Source of the DNA: Gnetum montanum | Lineage: Eukaryota > Streptophyta > Gnetopsida > Gnetales > Gnetaceae | Direction of reading: 5' to 3' | DNA: 64,000 nucleotides | NCBI GenBank assembly: GCA_015680685.1 | Contig: MNCI01001065.1 | Location: 1,280,768 to 1,344,767 of the forward strand | Shown here: positions 45,683-57,700 of the stretch, in pieces | Layout of the letters: each line of letters starts with the position of its first letter | Numbering within the stretch: the first letter of the stretch is position 1 | Program-made: the position numbers and the translations under genes | Notes under the pieces: model-generated | What the model saw: only the letters and a program-made list of their open reading frames with translations | Database searches by the model: none | What the model was told of the DNA's origin: nothing

Positions 45683-48254
45683 GATGTTTTTGAAACCTAT
45701 TTTGATTGTAGTTGAACTCATGGGCATCTTGTGTTGCATGAGAAAACGTGTCTCCAACATCCCTACATCAAACATGTGAATGAATCATTAGGTAGAGTGG
45801 TTCTAGCTAGGGTCCCAAGAGCTTCTAGAGTACCTATTACAGTAATTCAGTGTGATCATGTGGTCACACTTGGTAGTTGAGCCTACGAGTGCTATCACTA
45901 AGATGCTACTATTTGGAGTTAGCTATAGCATTTTAAATTTTGTCTTAGATGAGTCTATTGCTAAGATTGATGAGGTAGGAGGTTTAGGAAGAGGTCCTAG
46001 GGGTGTTCAGCCGTTATCTAGAGTATGGCATATGATGAGGCTTGCTTATTATAACAAGAGTACACCCTTTTTGTTGCATAGCAATTGCATACTCTATTCT
46101 AGAATCCACCTGGAACCATATACTACATTAGAGGGTAAGTTCTTCTATGGCTTATGTAGTATTTTTTTGCTTGTTTCTCATATTAAATTGCTAATGGTTC
46201 TATGTTTAACTGCTAGGTTCTAAGTTGATGAAGATGGCATGCATGAAAATCCAGATGCTTTGGCCTTAACTAACACTGCCTTAGAGGTTTTCTCATTTAA
46301 CAAAAACATTTGGGCAGCCATGATTGAGTAGATGGAACATGATTTGGAGACCTATATCTCCCATCACCCAAAGGCATATGAGTAATGCAAGACCCACGAC
46401 TGGTTAGATAAGGAGTGACCTACTAGTGAGATTAGCTCTAAGGAGGTGTCTGCAACACCACCCCCATCTCATACTCCTTTTGTGCCACGTACATATCTAT
46501 GTGTTGGTTCATGTTCTTGCATATGTGCTTTTTAGTTTGTCTTATTTGCATGATGAAATTCTAACCTTTTTTTTCTTTTTATTGTAGCAACAATTACCTT
46601 AGTCAAGATGACGGTGGTCACTATGGATCGTATAGAGGCCACCCTCATCATGAAATATGGGAACATGGAAGGTGTGTAGCAATGTCTATGCCATAGAGTG
46701 CTAGACACACTGATAGCTCAACTCACATGTGTTGGGTTAATGAACCTATTCTTGGCCCTTAGCCCAAGTATCCTAGTGGCCAAAATGGTCACTATCATTG
46801 ACTTCTTTAGCAATGATGTTAGAAGGTTCATCACCTAGATGCACAACATGATGAGAGTGCTAGAACTCAATGAGGCCTTCTTCGCTAATCTCTTTGGCAT
46901 TCCTACTGATGGCTTGATAATTGTCGATAAGGCTAGTAGGAAGGTGAACTGCAAAGATGAGATCGGGGACTGGTTGAGGACCACTTGATCTCACAAAGGC
47001 ATATCAATCAAAGATGTGTAGGTGCCTAAGATGCAGGAGTTCTACCATCTATTTTGTGCTCATGCCTTTCTGAAGCTACTCTTCCAAGGAAATATCCTAG
47101 TGGTGGAATAGGCATAGGTGATAAAGAAGATGCTACTAGAGGGTATGAGATTAATTGGGATGCATACATAGCCACCAATCTACATGTAGAGATTTCTTGG
47201 CTTCGATTCAACCTCCGGGCGAGGTTCCACGTCCAATTTGCATTCTTCTCATGATACCTGTGAAGGTTTGTCAAGCTTCTAATGATGCAGGATGATGGAA
47301 AATGGATGATGTAGAACCATGAGTAGCTTTCGCAACAATGGTTCAAACATATGTTTTCAACCACATGTACACAAGACCCTCCAAAGGAGATCGATGACTC
47401 ATTATTAGTAACAACGAAGGTTACTATGGGACACTTGCATTATTCATGCAATAGTATGGATGAGGGTCCTCTAGTTGGCATCGAGGATGTGAGAAAGGTG
47501 GATCATTACATAGTAGAGACAGTGGGCCAACCAAGGCCAAGATCAAGAGGTTACATCCTCAAGAGGAAGCTACCCTTGAGATTAGAAAGGTAAGTAGCAA
47601 AAAGATCTACATCAGGCTATGCAATTTACATGAGGATGTTGCAGGTTAGTATGCATAGATGCTAGATGCTTTAGTTGTATTTTTACATGTATTTTTTATG
47701 CTATAAAGTTAGTTAACTAATGACACTATGCCTTGCACATATGTGGGTTAGTTTTAAAAAGAGAAGAGAGGGTTATGAGAGCAATGGTTGAGGTAGCACC
47801 AGAGGAAGCCCCCCTAGGGCCGAGGAGGAGGTTGATCCTAGAGATAGGCTTCATAAGGTGGTAGAGGCCCTCTAGCAGTTGGAAGAGGAGGGGTTGCTCC
47901 ACCCTGATGAGGGTGATTTTAACACTTTGTTTGATGGTACATAGCTAGGTGAGCCCCCTACACTCACACTTGAGGGTCTTCTAGGTAATTTACTCTTATT
48001 GCCATCTACCTTCTATTGTTTACTTTAGTATCTTGAGCTATGTCAAGTCATATGCTAATTGCATCATTATATTGCAGTGTCAGATATTCCCACTAGTGGT
48101 CCTACATCTACCTACCACATGGAGCCATGGGTAGAGATGTCGGATAAACTTGCCTTCATGGAAAGCATTGTTGAGGACATGGTGGATCACTTGTAATAAG
48201 TGAACCTAGAGCTAGGTACGTGTGTAGTCCTATTCCATTTTATGCTCTCTTACT
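45683..48254 (+). pseudogene. Cargo gene of TatC-4 (exons 2 to 6), cut by TatA-2
   Basis: Predicted exons: 45683-46134, 46217-46488, 46588 to about 47640, a Glu-rich exon near 47754-47984, and 48078-48215. Exon 2 shows LIVVELMGILCCM, SVIMWSHLVVEPTS and an eroded C-terminal motif. Exon 4 has LFGIPTDGLIIVDKASRK near 46890-46945 and PRPRSRGYILKRKLP near the end. Exon 6 encodes MEPWVEMSDKLAFMESIVEDMVDHL, related to 57780-57860 and 16230-16320. TatA-2 inserted 39 bp into the next intron (48255). Stops throughout. Confidence 0.65.
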
Positions 48255-49625
48255 TGTAACGAAAAAAAAACGTCGGTCACTGGAAATACTAAACAAAAGT
48301 CTGTGTACACAGTTCTAACCCCGGATCTGTGCGAGGGCCGTGCTGGAGAAAGAAACGAATTCAAGGTGCCCTGAATAGTCTTGTCGATTAGACAGGGACT
48401 TACTTAATTAGTAAAATTTTTGTAATAATTTGATGGAAAAATGATGACTCTTTATGAGGAGATGTAATATTGTTAATCCTGAAAAATAATTGAAAATGAT
48501 GCAAACAATTCAGAGCAATTACCAAATATGTATAAATAGGATGCAAGGAATCGGATTTGTAGAGAGTACGACCACAAGATCTGGGATTTAATTTATGAAC
48601 ACAATATGTTGGATACAATGATTATAGGCAGGCTTCGGTTTGGATGAAGCACATACCAGTAGCAAGAAATTTATCTAAAAATGGAATAGGCGAGGATCAA
48701 TCTACCTTATTCTAGCCAATCTAGGTGCAAGGAAGTCAGACCTGGGGCAGAATATCTGTCAGCCGACAATTTCTGATCAAGGATTCTTGCCAATCACCTC
48801 CGATGTTCTAATGATTGCTGATCTTCTTTTTGCTCTCTTGCCAACCTTGAAAGTGAAAATTTTTGCCAACCCCCTTTGATCTTCGTCAACTGGAGCATTT
48901 ATAAGGTTAGGGTCAAGAGGAAAATGCAATTTAAATGATGCATGTCCTGAACTTATAAGATGTCGTTGACCCAATGTGTTGTTGTTGAAGCTTGTGGCGC
49001 TATGCTGTGTAGCGCATCGTAAACCACCCTTGTTTGGGCTTTGGCAACATACTATCCATTGATTACGCTGTAATATGCTAGAGAGCAAATTGTGGTGTAT
49101 GAACTAATGATGTATGAATTGTGTTGTTGTTACTTGCATTACGCTACGTTATACTAAATTATGCATCATAGCGTAATTCAGTGTAAAATAATGAAATTGC
49201 AAAAGTTGAAGTATTGTTGCCACGCTTCCTCTGTGTAATATAGTGTAATAGCCCCCCTTAACCAAGAAAGAAAACCTATTGAAATACGTAGCATGTTGCA
49301 GATCGTTGCTTAAGCCTTGAGATTTTTGCTGGGTCGTCGGAGTCTTGAATGTTTGCCATCTTTGATGCTGCGGTGGACTTTCTTTGATATTACGCTGTGT
49401 AACATGGTGTTATGCTATGTTGCATAATGTAGCATAGTATGATAAATGTTGAGATTTTTTGAAACATAGAAAACCCGCAAAGTGAAAGGCTTGCCGTTGT
49501 GCACCCATCTTTTTGTTCTCTCTTCTAAAGTTCATTTTTACTATGCTGTGCCTTGTCACGACTCCTCGCCTAGGCTGCTAGATTTTTCCGAACTATCGAG
49601 GCCTTGAAATTTTTATGGTGTTTCA
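48255..49625 (-). repeat. 3' LTR of TatA-2 (1371 bp)
   Basis: Plus strand TGTAACGAAA...ATGGTGTTTCA. The left 75 bp match 63926-64000 closely and 4611 onward. Minus-strand TATAAAT at 48897-48905. GCTACGTTATACT and GCATCATAGCGTAA half-sites near 49140-49180 and 49400-49440. Confidence 0.88.
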
Positions 49626-49645
49626 ATGGCCCCTCTTTGTTGACA
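49626..49645 (-). other. Polypurine tract of TatA-2
   Basis: Minus strand GTCAACAAAGAGGGGCCAT next to the LTR start TGAAACACC. Confidence 0.8.
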
Positions 49646-50800
49646 TTTTGAGGGCTTGCTTGAAATTCGTCAACGAAGAATACGAAAAACCAGAGAGGTA
49701 AAGGCACCAACAGCACCCGTCAGAGATTGCTCAAATGTTGCTCTATCAAAACCTGAAGTGCAAAGGTAGGGTAGAAAAGAAAGCATAGGAGGAATTTTAC
49801 AAAAGTAAGAGGAGGGAGGTTCGGGGAAGACTCAAGCATATGAACATGAAACTTTCGCAAACAAGTCAGTACGTCCTTCTACGAATGTATTTGTGAGAGG
49901 TTACGCCATCATACTGTATATGAAGGACTTGCGCAGATGAGTTGTGTTATACTTGCATGGCCTAGATGAGCTATTTTAGATCCATTTTGCCAAACTTTGC
50001 CCCTGCTTTTTTTTTGAATTACATTCCACTTAGGCGAGTTGCGTTACGCCAGTTCATGGACATGAAGATGCGAAAGATTTTGCTTAAATGTTCACGCTTT
50101 GTACAAGAAAAGTAGGGGGTAAAAGTGGTCATGAGGACAAAGGGAGGAGAAAATGAAGTAATGCATCCAATGGAGGGAGAGGTAGGGTTTGCACTCCTAA
50201 GTGGCCAGGCTAGTCTGAGCAACCACTTCAGGATGTCGTGATACCTCACCTTCTAATGAATGCATTCTCAATCAATGTTGTCATAGCAAGTAACCTGGAA
50301 AACATAACAGAGAGCATAGTGCAGAAGCAATCATCCTAATCGCTAAGAAGGGAGGTTGTTGAAACAAGCACCATCCAAAGAGAAAAGAAGAATGTAGATC
50401 ATGAAACAAGGACCGTAACAAGGAGCAAGGATCCCAATGTTGATGCTGTGGTTCATGAAAGCACCGTCAATAGCCAGATTCCTGTTGCTCAAATGATTGG
50501 GCAAAGAACAAGTCAGATGAATCTGCTAGGCTAGATTTTGGTAATAGTGATGGATGGGGGCCGCTGAGACTACAGGTGACCATAGTTTTGTCGGGGCCCC
50601 AAGCGACGAAGTTGATCCCAAGAGCTGTGACTATAGAGCAGCTATTGTAGCAACATCTCTAAGGGGTCAGTAGTATGCCTTTCAGCATGTCCGAGGAATC
50701 AGTAGGATGCTGGTGGGGTAACAGCGTTGCATATGTCCCAATGCCTTACCTGTTCCATCTAGTAGGGATGCTATGCAAAAATGACCACGCTTTATTACTT
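49646..50800 (-). other. TatA-2 3' untranslated region
   Basis: No coding frame with any match to sister elements. Nothing recognised. Confidence 0.4.
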
Positions 50801-51200
50801 CATGGATTGTTTGATGGATTCTAGTTTTGAGTCCTAGTCAACTGTTATTATTCGTTTTAAGCCTCAGTAGGTCGTGGTCCTGTTTTAACATCTGGGCAGA
50901 CTGAAACCTACTAGTTTTACATCATAGCAGACGGTGGAAGAGCTAGTTTATGGTCCCAGTAGACCATGTTGTGGGTGTCATTTTTATGTCGTGACCCAAG
51001 GACAAGTCTATCCTGGTTTAGCGTCTCAGCAGATGTATGCTTACCTTTCCAATTTCACGTCATGGCGGACAGTCAGAAACTTTGCTAGTTTAGCATCTTG
51101 GTGGACACGTGTAAGAAGTGCCAGTTTTATGTCATAGCAGACGTGTACAACTTTGCTAGTTTTACATCGTAGCAGACATTTTTTACCTTGATTTTGAGCC
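50800..51200 (-). repeat. Structured repeats between integrase and 3' LTR (TatA-2)
   Basis: Divergent units such as AGTTTATGGTCCCAGTAGACC, AGTTTTACATCATAGCAGAC, TTCACGTCATGGCGGAC. Same position as 8180-8740 but not homogenised. Confidence 0.75.
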
Positions 51201-51239
51201 AAGTCAATGTTTAGACATAATACCATTTCAAGTGCAAAT

Positions 51240-52140
51240 GATTCATTGAGTTTGAGTGCTCGTTGCTGTCGATGTCCGCTAACTTGAATGCTCCATTGCC
51301 GTATGCGCCGATGACCAAGAAAGGGCCTTCCTAGTTTGCCAAGAAGTTTCCTACTGGTTCATGAATGGCCTTGAGAACTAAGTCTCCTTTCTTGATCGGT
51401 CGTTGATGTAGGTTGTGTGAATGCTTCTATCTCTATTTATCCTAATATATTTCGATGGTGTTGAGTGTCTAGATGTGTTTCTCCTCCACTGAGTCTAAAT
51501 CCACGATTCTAGATTCATTGTGTTGAGTCTCATTTATAACTATGGATAGGACCATCCGCAATGAGGGAACCTGTAATTCCAAGGGTAGCACTACTTCGAA
51601 CCCATAGACTAGGTTGTAGGGCGTCCTGTCTGTAGCTATTCTACATGCTCTATGATACGTCCATAGCACATAGAGGATTTTTTCATGCCATCATTTTTTG
51701 TTATTGCTGAGCATCTTCTTAAGTAGATTGATAATAGCCTTGTTTGTCGCTTCTGCTTGACCATTTTCTTGTGGGTAATAAGGTGAAGAAAAAGATTGCT
51801 TGATACCATCGAAAGATTGCTTGATACCTTTTGTACATGCGTTAGCTCGTGTGATGGTTCGCCATGTAGAAGGTAAGTCTTAATGTTTTCATACCATTAT
51901 GGCGTTCCCCCCGTGTTTAATGAATAAATCTGCATCACTTGGATGATAGGATCTATACATTCCATCATCAAAGCAGGCCAAGTGGCAAACAAGCATGGTG
52001 GCATGTTCAATGCCATGGTGGCCAATGCATCAGCCACAATGTTTTCATTATGTGGCACGTGCTAGGCATTGACTATCACAAATTATTTCAAGAGATCTTT
52101 AGCCATATCACATTAGGGCTGTAGATGCATAGCTTTGTAG
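51240..52140 (-). pseudogene. TatA-2 integrase with core deletion
   Basis: The C-terminal half is present (DRTPYNLVYGFEVVLPLELQ near 51600; Glu-region near 51700-51780). Between about 51800 and 51850 the sequence jumps from just after the second catalytic Asp to the part before the zinc region (compare 9350 with 9940 in TatB-2). The zinc and core segments are therefore missing, and the junction carries the duplicated string AAAGATTGCTTGATACC. No functional integrase is possible. Confidence 0.75.
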
Positions 52141-54123
52141 GCGTAGACTCCCATGATTTGATTGATGATGAGCATCGAATCACCTCAGATTGCCAGGTGT
52201 TGAACGTTGAGTTCTCTGATTGTCAATAATCCTCTGAGGAGTCCCTCATACTCTACCATGTTGTTCGTACAAGGGAGGGCCAGGCGGTAAGCCAATGGAT
52301 GCACATCCTTAAGGGCAAGCATAATAATAGTGGCAGTACTGCTGCCTCTAGTAGTTGAAGCTCTGTCAATGTATAACGTCGCTTCGAGGCCTGTTGATAC
52401 AGGGCTTAAACTATGTACATGCTCATCTGGGAATTTTGGCTCTATTGTAGCTTGATCGTTAATAGGCGATATCGCTAGCTGGTCAGCTATAGCCTGACCT
52501 TTGATGGACGATTGGCCAACATAATGTAAATCAAATTCGGCTGTGATAGCCTTCCAACGAGCTATCTTACTACTCTCATATAAGTTGCTTGAGATAGCTC
52601 GCAGAACGTTGCTTTTACAAATTATGTTGACCTGACTGCGAAAAAGATAATGCCTACATTTTTTAAGTGTGAAGACTAATGCCAAACAGTTACGCTCCAC
52701 TTCATTGTACCTTGTCTTGTACGCAAATAGGACGTGACTGAGGTGATAGATAGGGGCTTCTGACCCATCATTCCTTTTTTTGGCAAAGTAATGCAGCTAT
52801 AGAGACGTCTGAGTTAGTTAGATAAATGTAAGAAAGCTAATCCCTTTGTGGTGGGAAAACCATTGGTAAATGTTGTAGCTCCTTTTCTAAGTCATCAAAT
52901 GCACGTTGGTAGTCATCGGCCCATTCGAAATTAACACCCTTCTTAGGAAGGTGTTGCATGAGATGTAATTTAACTGTTAACTTTGAAATGAACTGCCTGA
53001 TGAACTGTAGTCTACCTTGTAACCCACGTAGTTCTTTGAGGTTTGTAGGTGGCATTAAATTGACGATGGCTTTAACTTTGTCAAGGTCGACTCGAATGCC
53101 AGTCTCTAATACCACAAACCCCAACATGCGTCTGGTTTTGACTCCGAATACGCATTTCTTTGGGTTGAGCCATAAGTCCTGATTAAGACATCGTTTAAGG
53201 ACTAACTCCAGGTCTTCTGAATGATCTTCAGACCTTATAGACTTGACAGCTATGTCATCTATGTAGTTGTTCAATCTCCCTAAAAGATAGTCACTAAAGA
53301 TATATGTCATGGCTCATTGATATGTTGCCCCAGCATTTTTTAGCCCAAAAGGCATCATAGTGTAATAGAAGGTCCCCCACGGTGTCATGAATGTTGTGGT
53401 CAATTGATGCTCTAGGTTAATGCGAATTTAATTATAACCTGAGAAACCATCCATAAAGGATAGAATTGCGTGGCCAGCTATTGTGTCAATCAGTTGGTTG
53501 ATACTTGGTAGCAGAAAATTTTCCTTAATTATAGCTTTGTTCAAGTCCTGGAAGTCTATGCAGATGCGTATATCTCCAGTTTTCTTAGAAACAACTATGA
53601 TGTTGGACACCCAATCTAAGTAATCAATCATGCGAATGAAGCTAGCTTGATATAACTTGGTGATTTCTTTACGCACTGCTAACGTAATTTTCGGCTTAAT
53701 ATTTCATGCCTTCTATCTAATTGCTTTGATGCATGGATCTAAAATTATGTTATGCTATATTAATCTCGGGTCCAATCCCGGCATGTCTTCATATGACCAC
53801 GCAAATACAGCAACGTTGTTTTGGAGCACTTATGTTATGCCACTCTGTGTCTGTTGGTCTAAGAGGGAACTAACTATAAGAGTTTTATTTTTGCCTTTGT
53901 GCATAACCACAAGTGCCTCGTCGAGAAGGTCCTCGGTCACATCACCAGCCTCCAGGTCTAGAGTTCGGGTCAGATGTTCTGGCCAATCTGGGGATATTTT
54001 TGATGTTGCTATGGTTGCGTCACAAGGGGTAGGTTCTGTTTCTATCAGCATGTAGTTAAACTATCTAATGGTCTCCCCGTATGGGCCTATTAAGGATAAT
54101 GGTGCAGATAAAGCTGCATCCAT
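52140..54123 (-). pseudogene. TatA-2 reverse transcriptase and two RNase H domains
   Basis: Begins at the ATG at 54123. Motifs: LEAGDVTEDLLDEALVVM upstream of RT; KEITKLYQASFIRMIDY; ILSFMDGFSGYN; MMPFGLKNAGATYQ (53330-53370); NYIDDIAVKS (53245-53275); LNPKKCVFGVKTRRMLGF. Then RNase H (CLALVFTLKKCRHYLF) and the second RNase H (YIDRASTTRGSS, NNMVEYEGLLRGLL) to about 52185. Several stops, mainly TAG/TAA. Confidence 0.85.
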
Positions 54124-54134
54124 TTTCGAATCAC

Positions 54135-54162
54135 CCTGCAAAAAATGCGAAAAAAGGAAGTT
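54135..54162 (-). promoter_or_regulatory. Predicted 3' splice site before TatA-2 RT
   Basis: Minus strand CTTCCTTTTTTCGCATTTTT then TGCAG, AG at 54137-54136, twelve bases before the RT ATG at 54123. Confidence 0.65.
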
Positions 54163-54234
54163 GTTACATTGTTTTTGTGCTAATCTATTAAACGATAAGA
54201 GTTTGTTCTTGTCTTTTTTGCATTAGGGTTACAT

Positions 54235-54480
54235 ATTAAAGAGGCTTCCATTTTAAGGTCTTAGTGGACCATTACCAATATGCTCAGTCTATAAAACAGT
54301 GACGAGCTTGGCTTCCTAGATGCTGCGGTGTGAAATAACATGAAAGATATAACGTGGTGTGTCTAACATGTCGTGAAATTTGAATTTCTGTACAGATCGT
54401 AGTTAATCCGGCTGGATTACGAGATGATAAATGTATTAGTTTAGGGTCATTTCGGACCACGATCTACATGATATCTATGA
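54235..54480. repeat. Structured repeats on the RT side of the cargo gene (TatA-2)
   Basis: TTTTAAGGTCTTAGTGGACC and TAGTTTAGGGTCATTTCGGACC: GGTC/GGACC stems. The rest to 54670 is AT-rich. Confidence 0.65.
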
Positions 54481-54670
54481 AATTAATGCCCTGATCTTTG
54501 TGTTTCATGTCATACTGACACCAGTGTTTCGGGAAATTTCCGCATCGATCGGGCAGAAAGAAAAGTTAGTTTCAAGTGTTTTTTTTATAAACTAGTGGTT
54601 CATCTTCAAAACAGGTTACAGATATCATGAATTTGGATTTTGGCTATAGCAGAAAAGGAGTAGAAGTAAG

Positions 54671-54680
54671 GCATAAATAG
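54671..54680 (+). promoter_or_regulatory. TATA-like box of the TatA-2 cargo gene
   Basis: GCATAAATAG about 35 bp upstream of the ATG at 54713, in cargo orientation. Confidence 0.4.
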
Positions 54681-54712
54681 AGGATTTTACAAAAAATCAT
54701 TCAATTGCAACT

Positions 54713-57700
54713 ATGACACCAAAGGTCAAGAGGAAGAATGCTAAACTGGCCCAGATTGACGAAGTGCAGGAGAGCTTGTAGCGGGCTTCGTAGGCCAGAG
54801 TCAAGGCTCAGGAAGTTACTCCGCTTAACTAGTAAGTCGGCATCCACCCTTTTGCACTATTGTTATATTTGTTGCAGCATCATAGTTGTCTATTATTCTC
54901 CTGAATGCGTATGTTGCATTAAGCATTAATATCTGTTTATGCAAGCTGAGCTATTGTGATTTGCGATATTACCTTTGTCTTCGTTGTTGGAGAAGAACCT
55001 CATATTGTTACGAGGGTTTAGGTAATGTTGGGTAATACTAGGCAAGCATAGTGGATAATCGAAAAATCTAGGTATTGTATCTATGGGTAGCATAATCAGG
55101 GTTTTTTTTTTCTTTTCCTTTATTCCCGTAATAGCTGCATGTTACGCTGGAGTAATATGCAGTGTTGATTTCATCGTAGTTGTCAGAGATAGACCTTGAG
55201 TTGTTGCAAGGGTTTGGGCGATTTTGGCCATGTGTTTCCAGTGAAATCTATAATTTTCTGGGAATCAGGAAAACCCTATTATGGCATGATGAATGTTCAT
55301 GTTCAAATGCTTCGTCTAATGATAACATGTTTTCATTGTATAGTATTATGTTAAATCATGTCCTAATCGTTTTGGACATCGTGGGCATTCTGTGCTACAT
55401 GCATGTTCTTGTGGCCAATGTCCCTCCTCCTCATGCTCATATAAAGGGGGAGGCAGTGTGGTTCTAAAGAGGCGCATGGGGGTTCTTGCAATTTTTGCTT
55501 CATAATTACAATGTAATTGTCTGGTCGCATTTACCAGGTGATGTAACTGCTGCTATTTTGGAGATGCTACTAGTTGGTTCGACACAGAGCATCTTGGCAT
55601 TCTTGGCAGATGGCAGGATTGAGACTACGTGGTCGCAAGACCATGAACAAAACATCAAAGGTTTGAGGTGTTTGAGCTGGATCTGGGAGATGCCCAGACT
55701 CAACTTTTATCACTCCTACAATACTCTGTTGATCGCCTGTCACCTCACAACCTATTTCTAGAACCCACTTGGTACTGTGTATTACGCCAGTGGGTAAGAA
55801 TTTAAATTTGTGTCGTTTCGATGTATGGCAAAGCACTAACTACTGTTTGAATTTACATTGAGCTTAAGGAATTCGTCCATTTTCTATGATGTATATTCTT
55901 CATTAATGACAGAGGTCTCCTAGGCGATAATGATACCTTGTCATTCACTTAAAGGGCTATAGGTCAATTCACTGCTATTAGCAATGTATGGGCTGCTGTC
56001 ATGGAACAAATAGCGTTTGAAATTCTAGAATACCTAACTTGCTATGCCGACTTCTTTTCTAGATGTAAAAATCTCAGCTGGCTGGATAGGAAATAGACTT
56101 TGGATCCTCCCTTGACTGTTGTTGACATGCAAAGGAAAATCCTTCCATTTCCTTTTCCATTTGGACCTAGTAAACTTTGTTATGATGATGAATTCTGTCA
56201 ATGTTATTAGCTAGTGATGATGTGTGAATTTGTCTCATTTTTTTTATTATGTTATCTCGGCTTAGTTATTGTTTTATGTGTGTAGTCAGGAAATCACAGG
56301 AGATTACGATCATGGCTTCTGATCGCGATGTGAGCAATCTCTTTTTCCGCTATGATGACATAAAGGAGACACAACGCTGGCTTTTCCATAGAGTGGCCCC
56401 AGTTGTTTTGATCAATAACCTTCAGGAGGCTAGCCTGATGGACCTGTTCTTGGCCATAACCCCTGATGTTACTATAGGTGGAATATTAACCTTAGTTAAC
56501 TCCTTCAGCAAAGAAGCTGAGCGTCTCTGGGTACGCCTGCGTAATGTGCGCGTAAATTTTGACATCGATGCTCAACTGTTCACCGATCTCTTCGGGTCTC
56601 CTCCAATGGCTTTCCTATAGAGGAAAAGTTGAAGAGGAGCACCAAATACTAGGAAGAGATAAAGGAGTGGCTAGGGGTTAGGAAGGAAGCCAAAGGAATT
56701 CCTGCCAATGGGATTGAGTTGGAGATGGCCAACACCATTTACCCCCTTTTTCGAGCTCGGGCCTTCCCCAAGACACTCTCCCAAGGGAGATTCCTCACTA
56801 TAGAGCAAGCTCGCATTATGCGAGAGGTCATGGAGGAGGGGACGCAATTCAATTGGGCCAGCTATTTTGCTGAAGGCTTGCACGTTGAAATGATCAAGCT
56901 TCGCAAGAAGCTTGAGTCTCGTTTCAATGTGCATTTTTCTTTTTTTGTAGCTTGCTTTCGACGCTTTGCGAGTTTTTGGTAGTTCAAAGAAATGGAGTCT
57001 GGGTGCAGCAGGACCGCAGCCATATTTCTAAACCATGGATTTCCCATATTTTTGGCACTGTCCGATTGCACAACCCTCTTGAAGGGATCAGGGAGTCATT
57101 TTCTGTAATGATTAAAAACATGGCAGCGCATTGAATGTAAGGTCAAGATATCATGGGTGGGAAGCTCCCCTATTACATTAGCGATGCATCGAGGGGGAAG
57201 CGCCTAGTGGCTAAGATAGTGGACTCGTCAATGCCTCGGAAGAAGCCTCGTTTGACCGAGGAGTCTACCGAGCCAGCAAGTGGTGTGAGGTAGAAGATAC
57301 AGGTCAAGTTTCGGAGGAGTAATCCTCTAGCAAGTAAGCAAAGAAATGTACTAATAGTTATAGTTATGCTGCGTATAGACACTTTTATGTCACAATTTAT
57401 TGAACTAGAGAAAAATTTTGTGTTAACTGAGAATGTTATGTAACAGTGAAGGAGAAGGTTCTGGAAAGGTTAACCCTTGAAATAGGGGCTATGGTTTTGC
57501 AGTGTGAGGAAGAGACCCCAGCCTTGGAAGAAGAGGTTCCAGTTAACACGGTGAACAACGCGCAGGTTCCCATGCGCGAGAAGGGAGTAGTAGTGGAAGA
57601 TGCCGAAGTCCTTTCGGCTTAGACAAGAAGAGATAAATGATCTGTGACTCAGGAGGTAAATTTATTCTAAAGGTTATATTGGTTATCGTAATGTTTTAAT

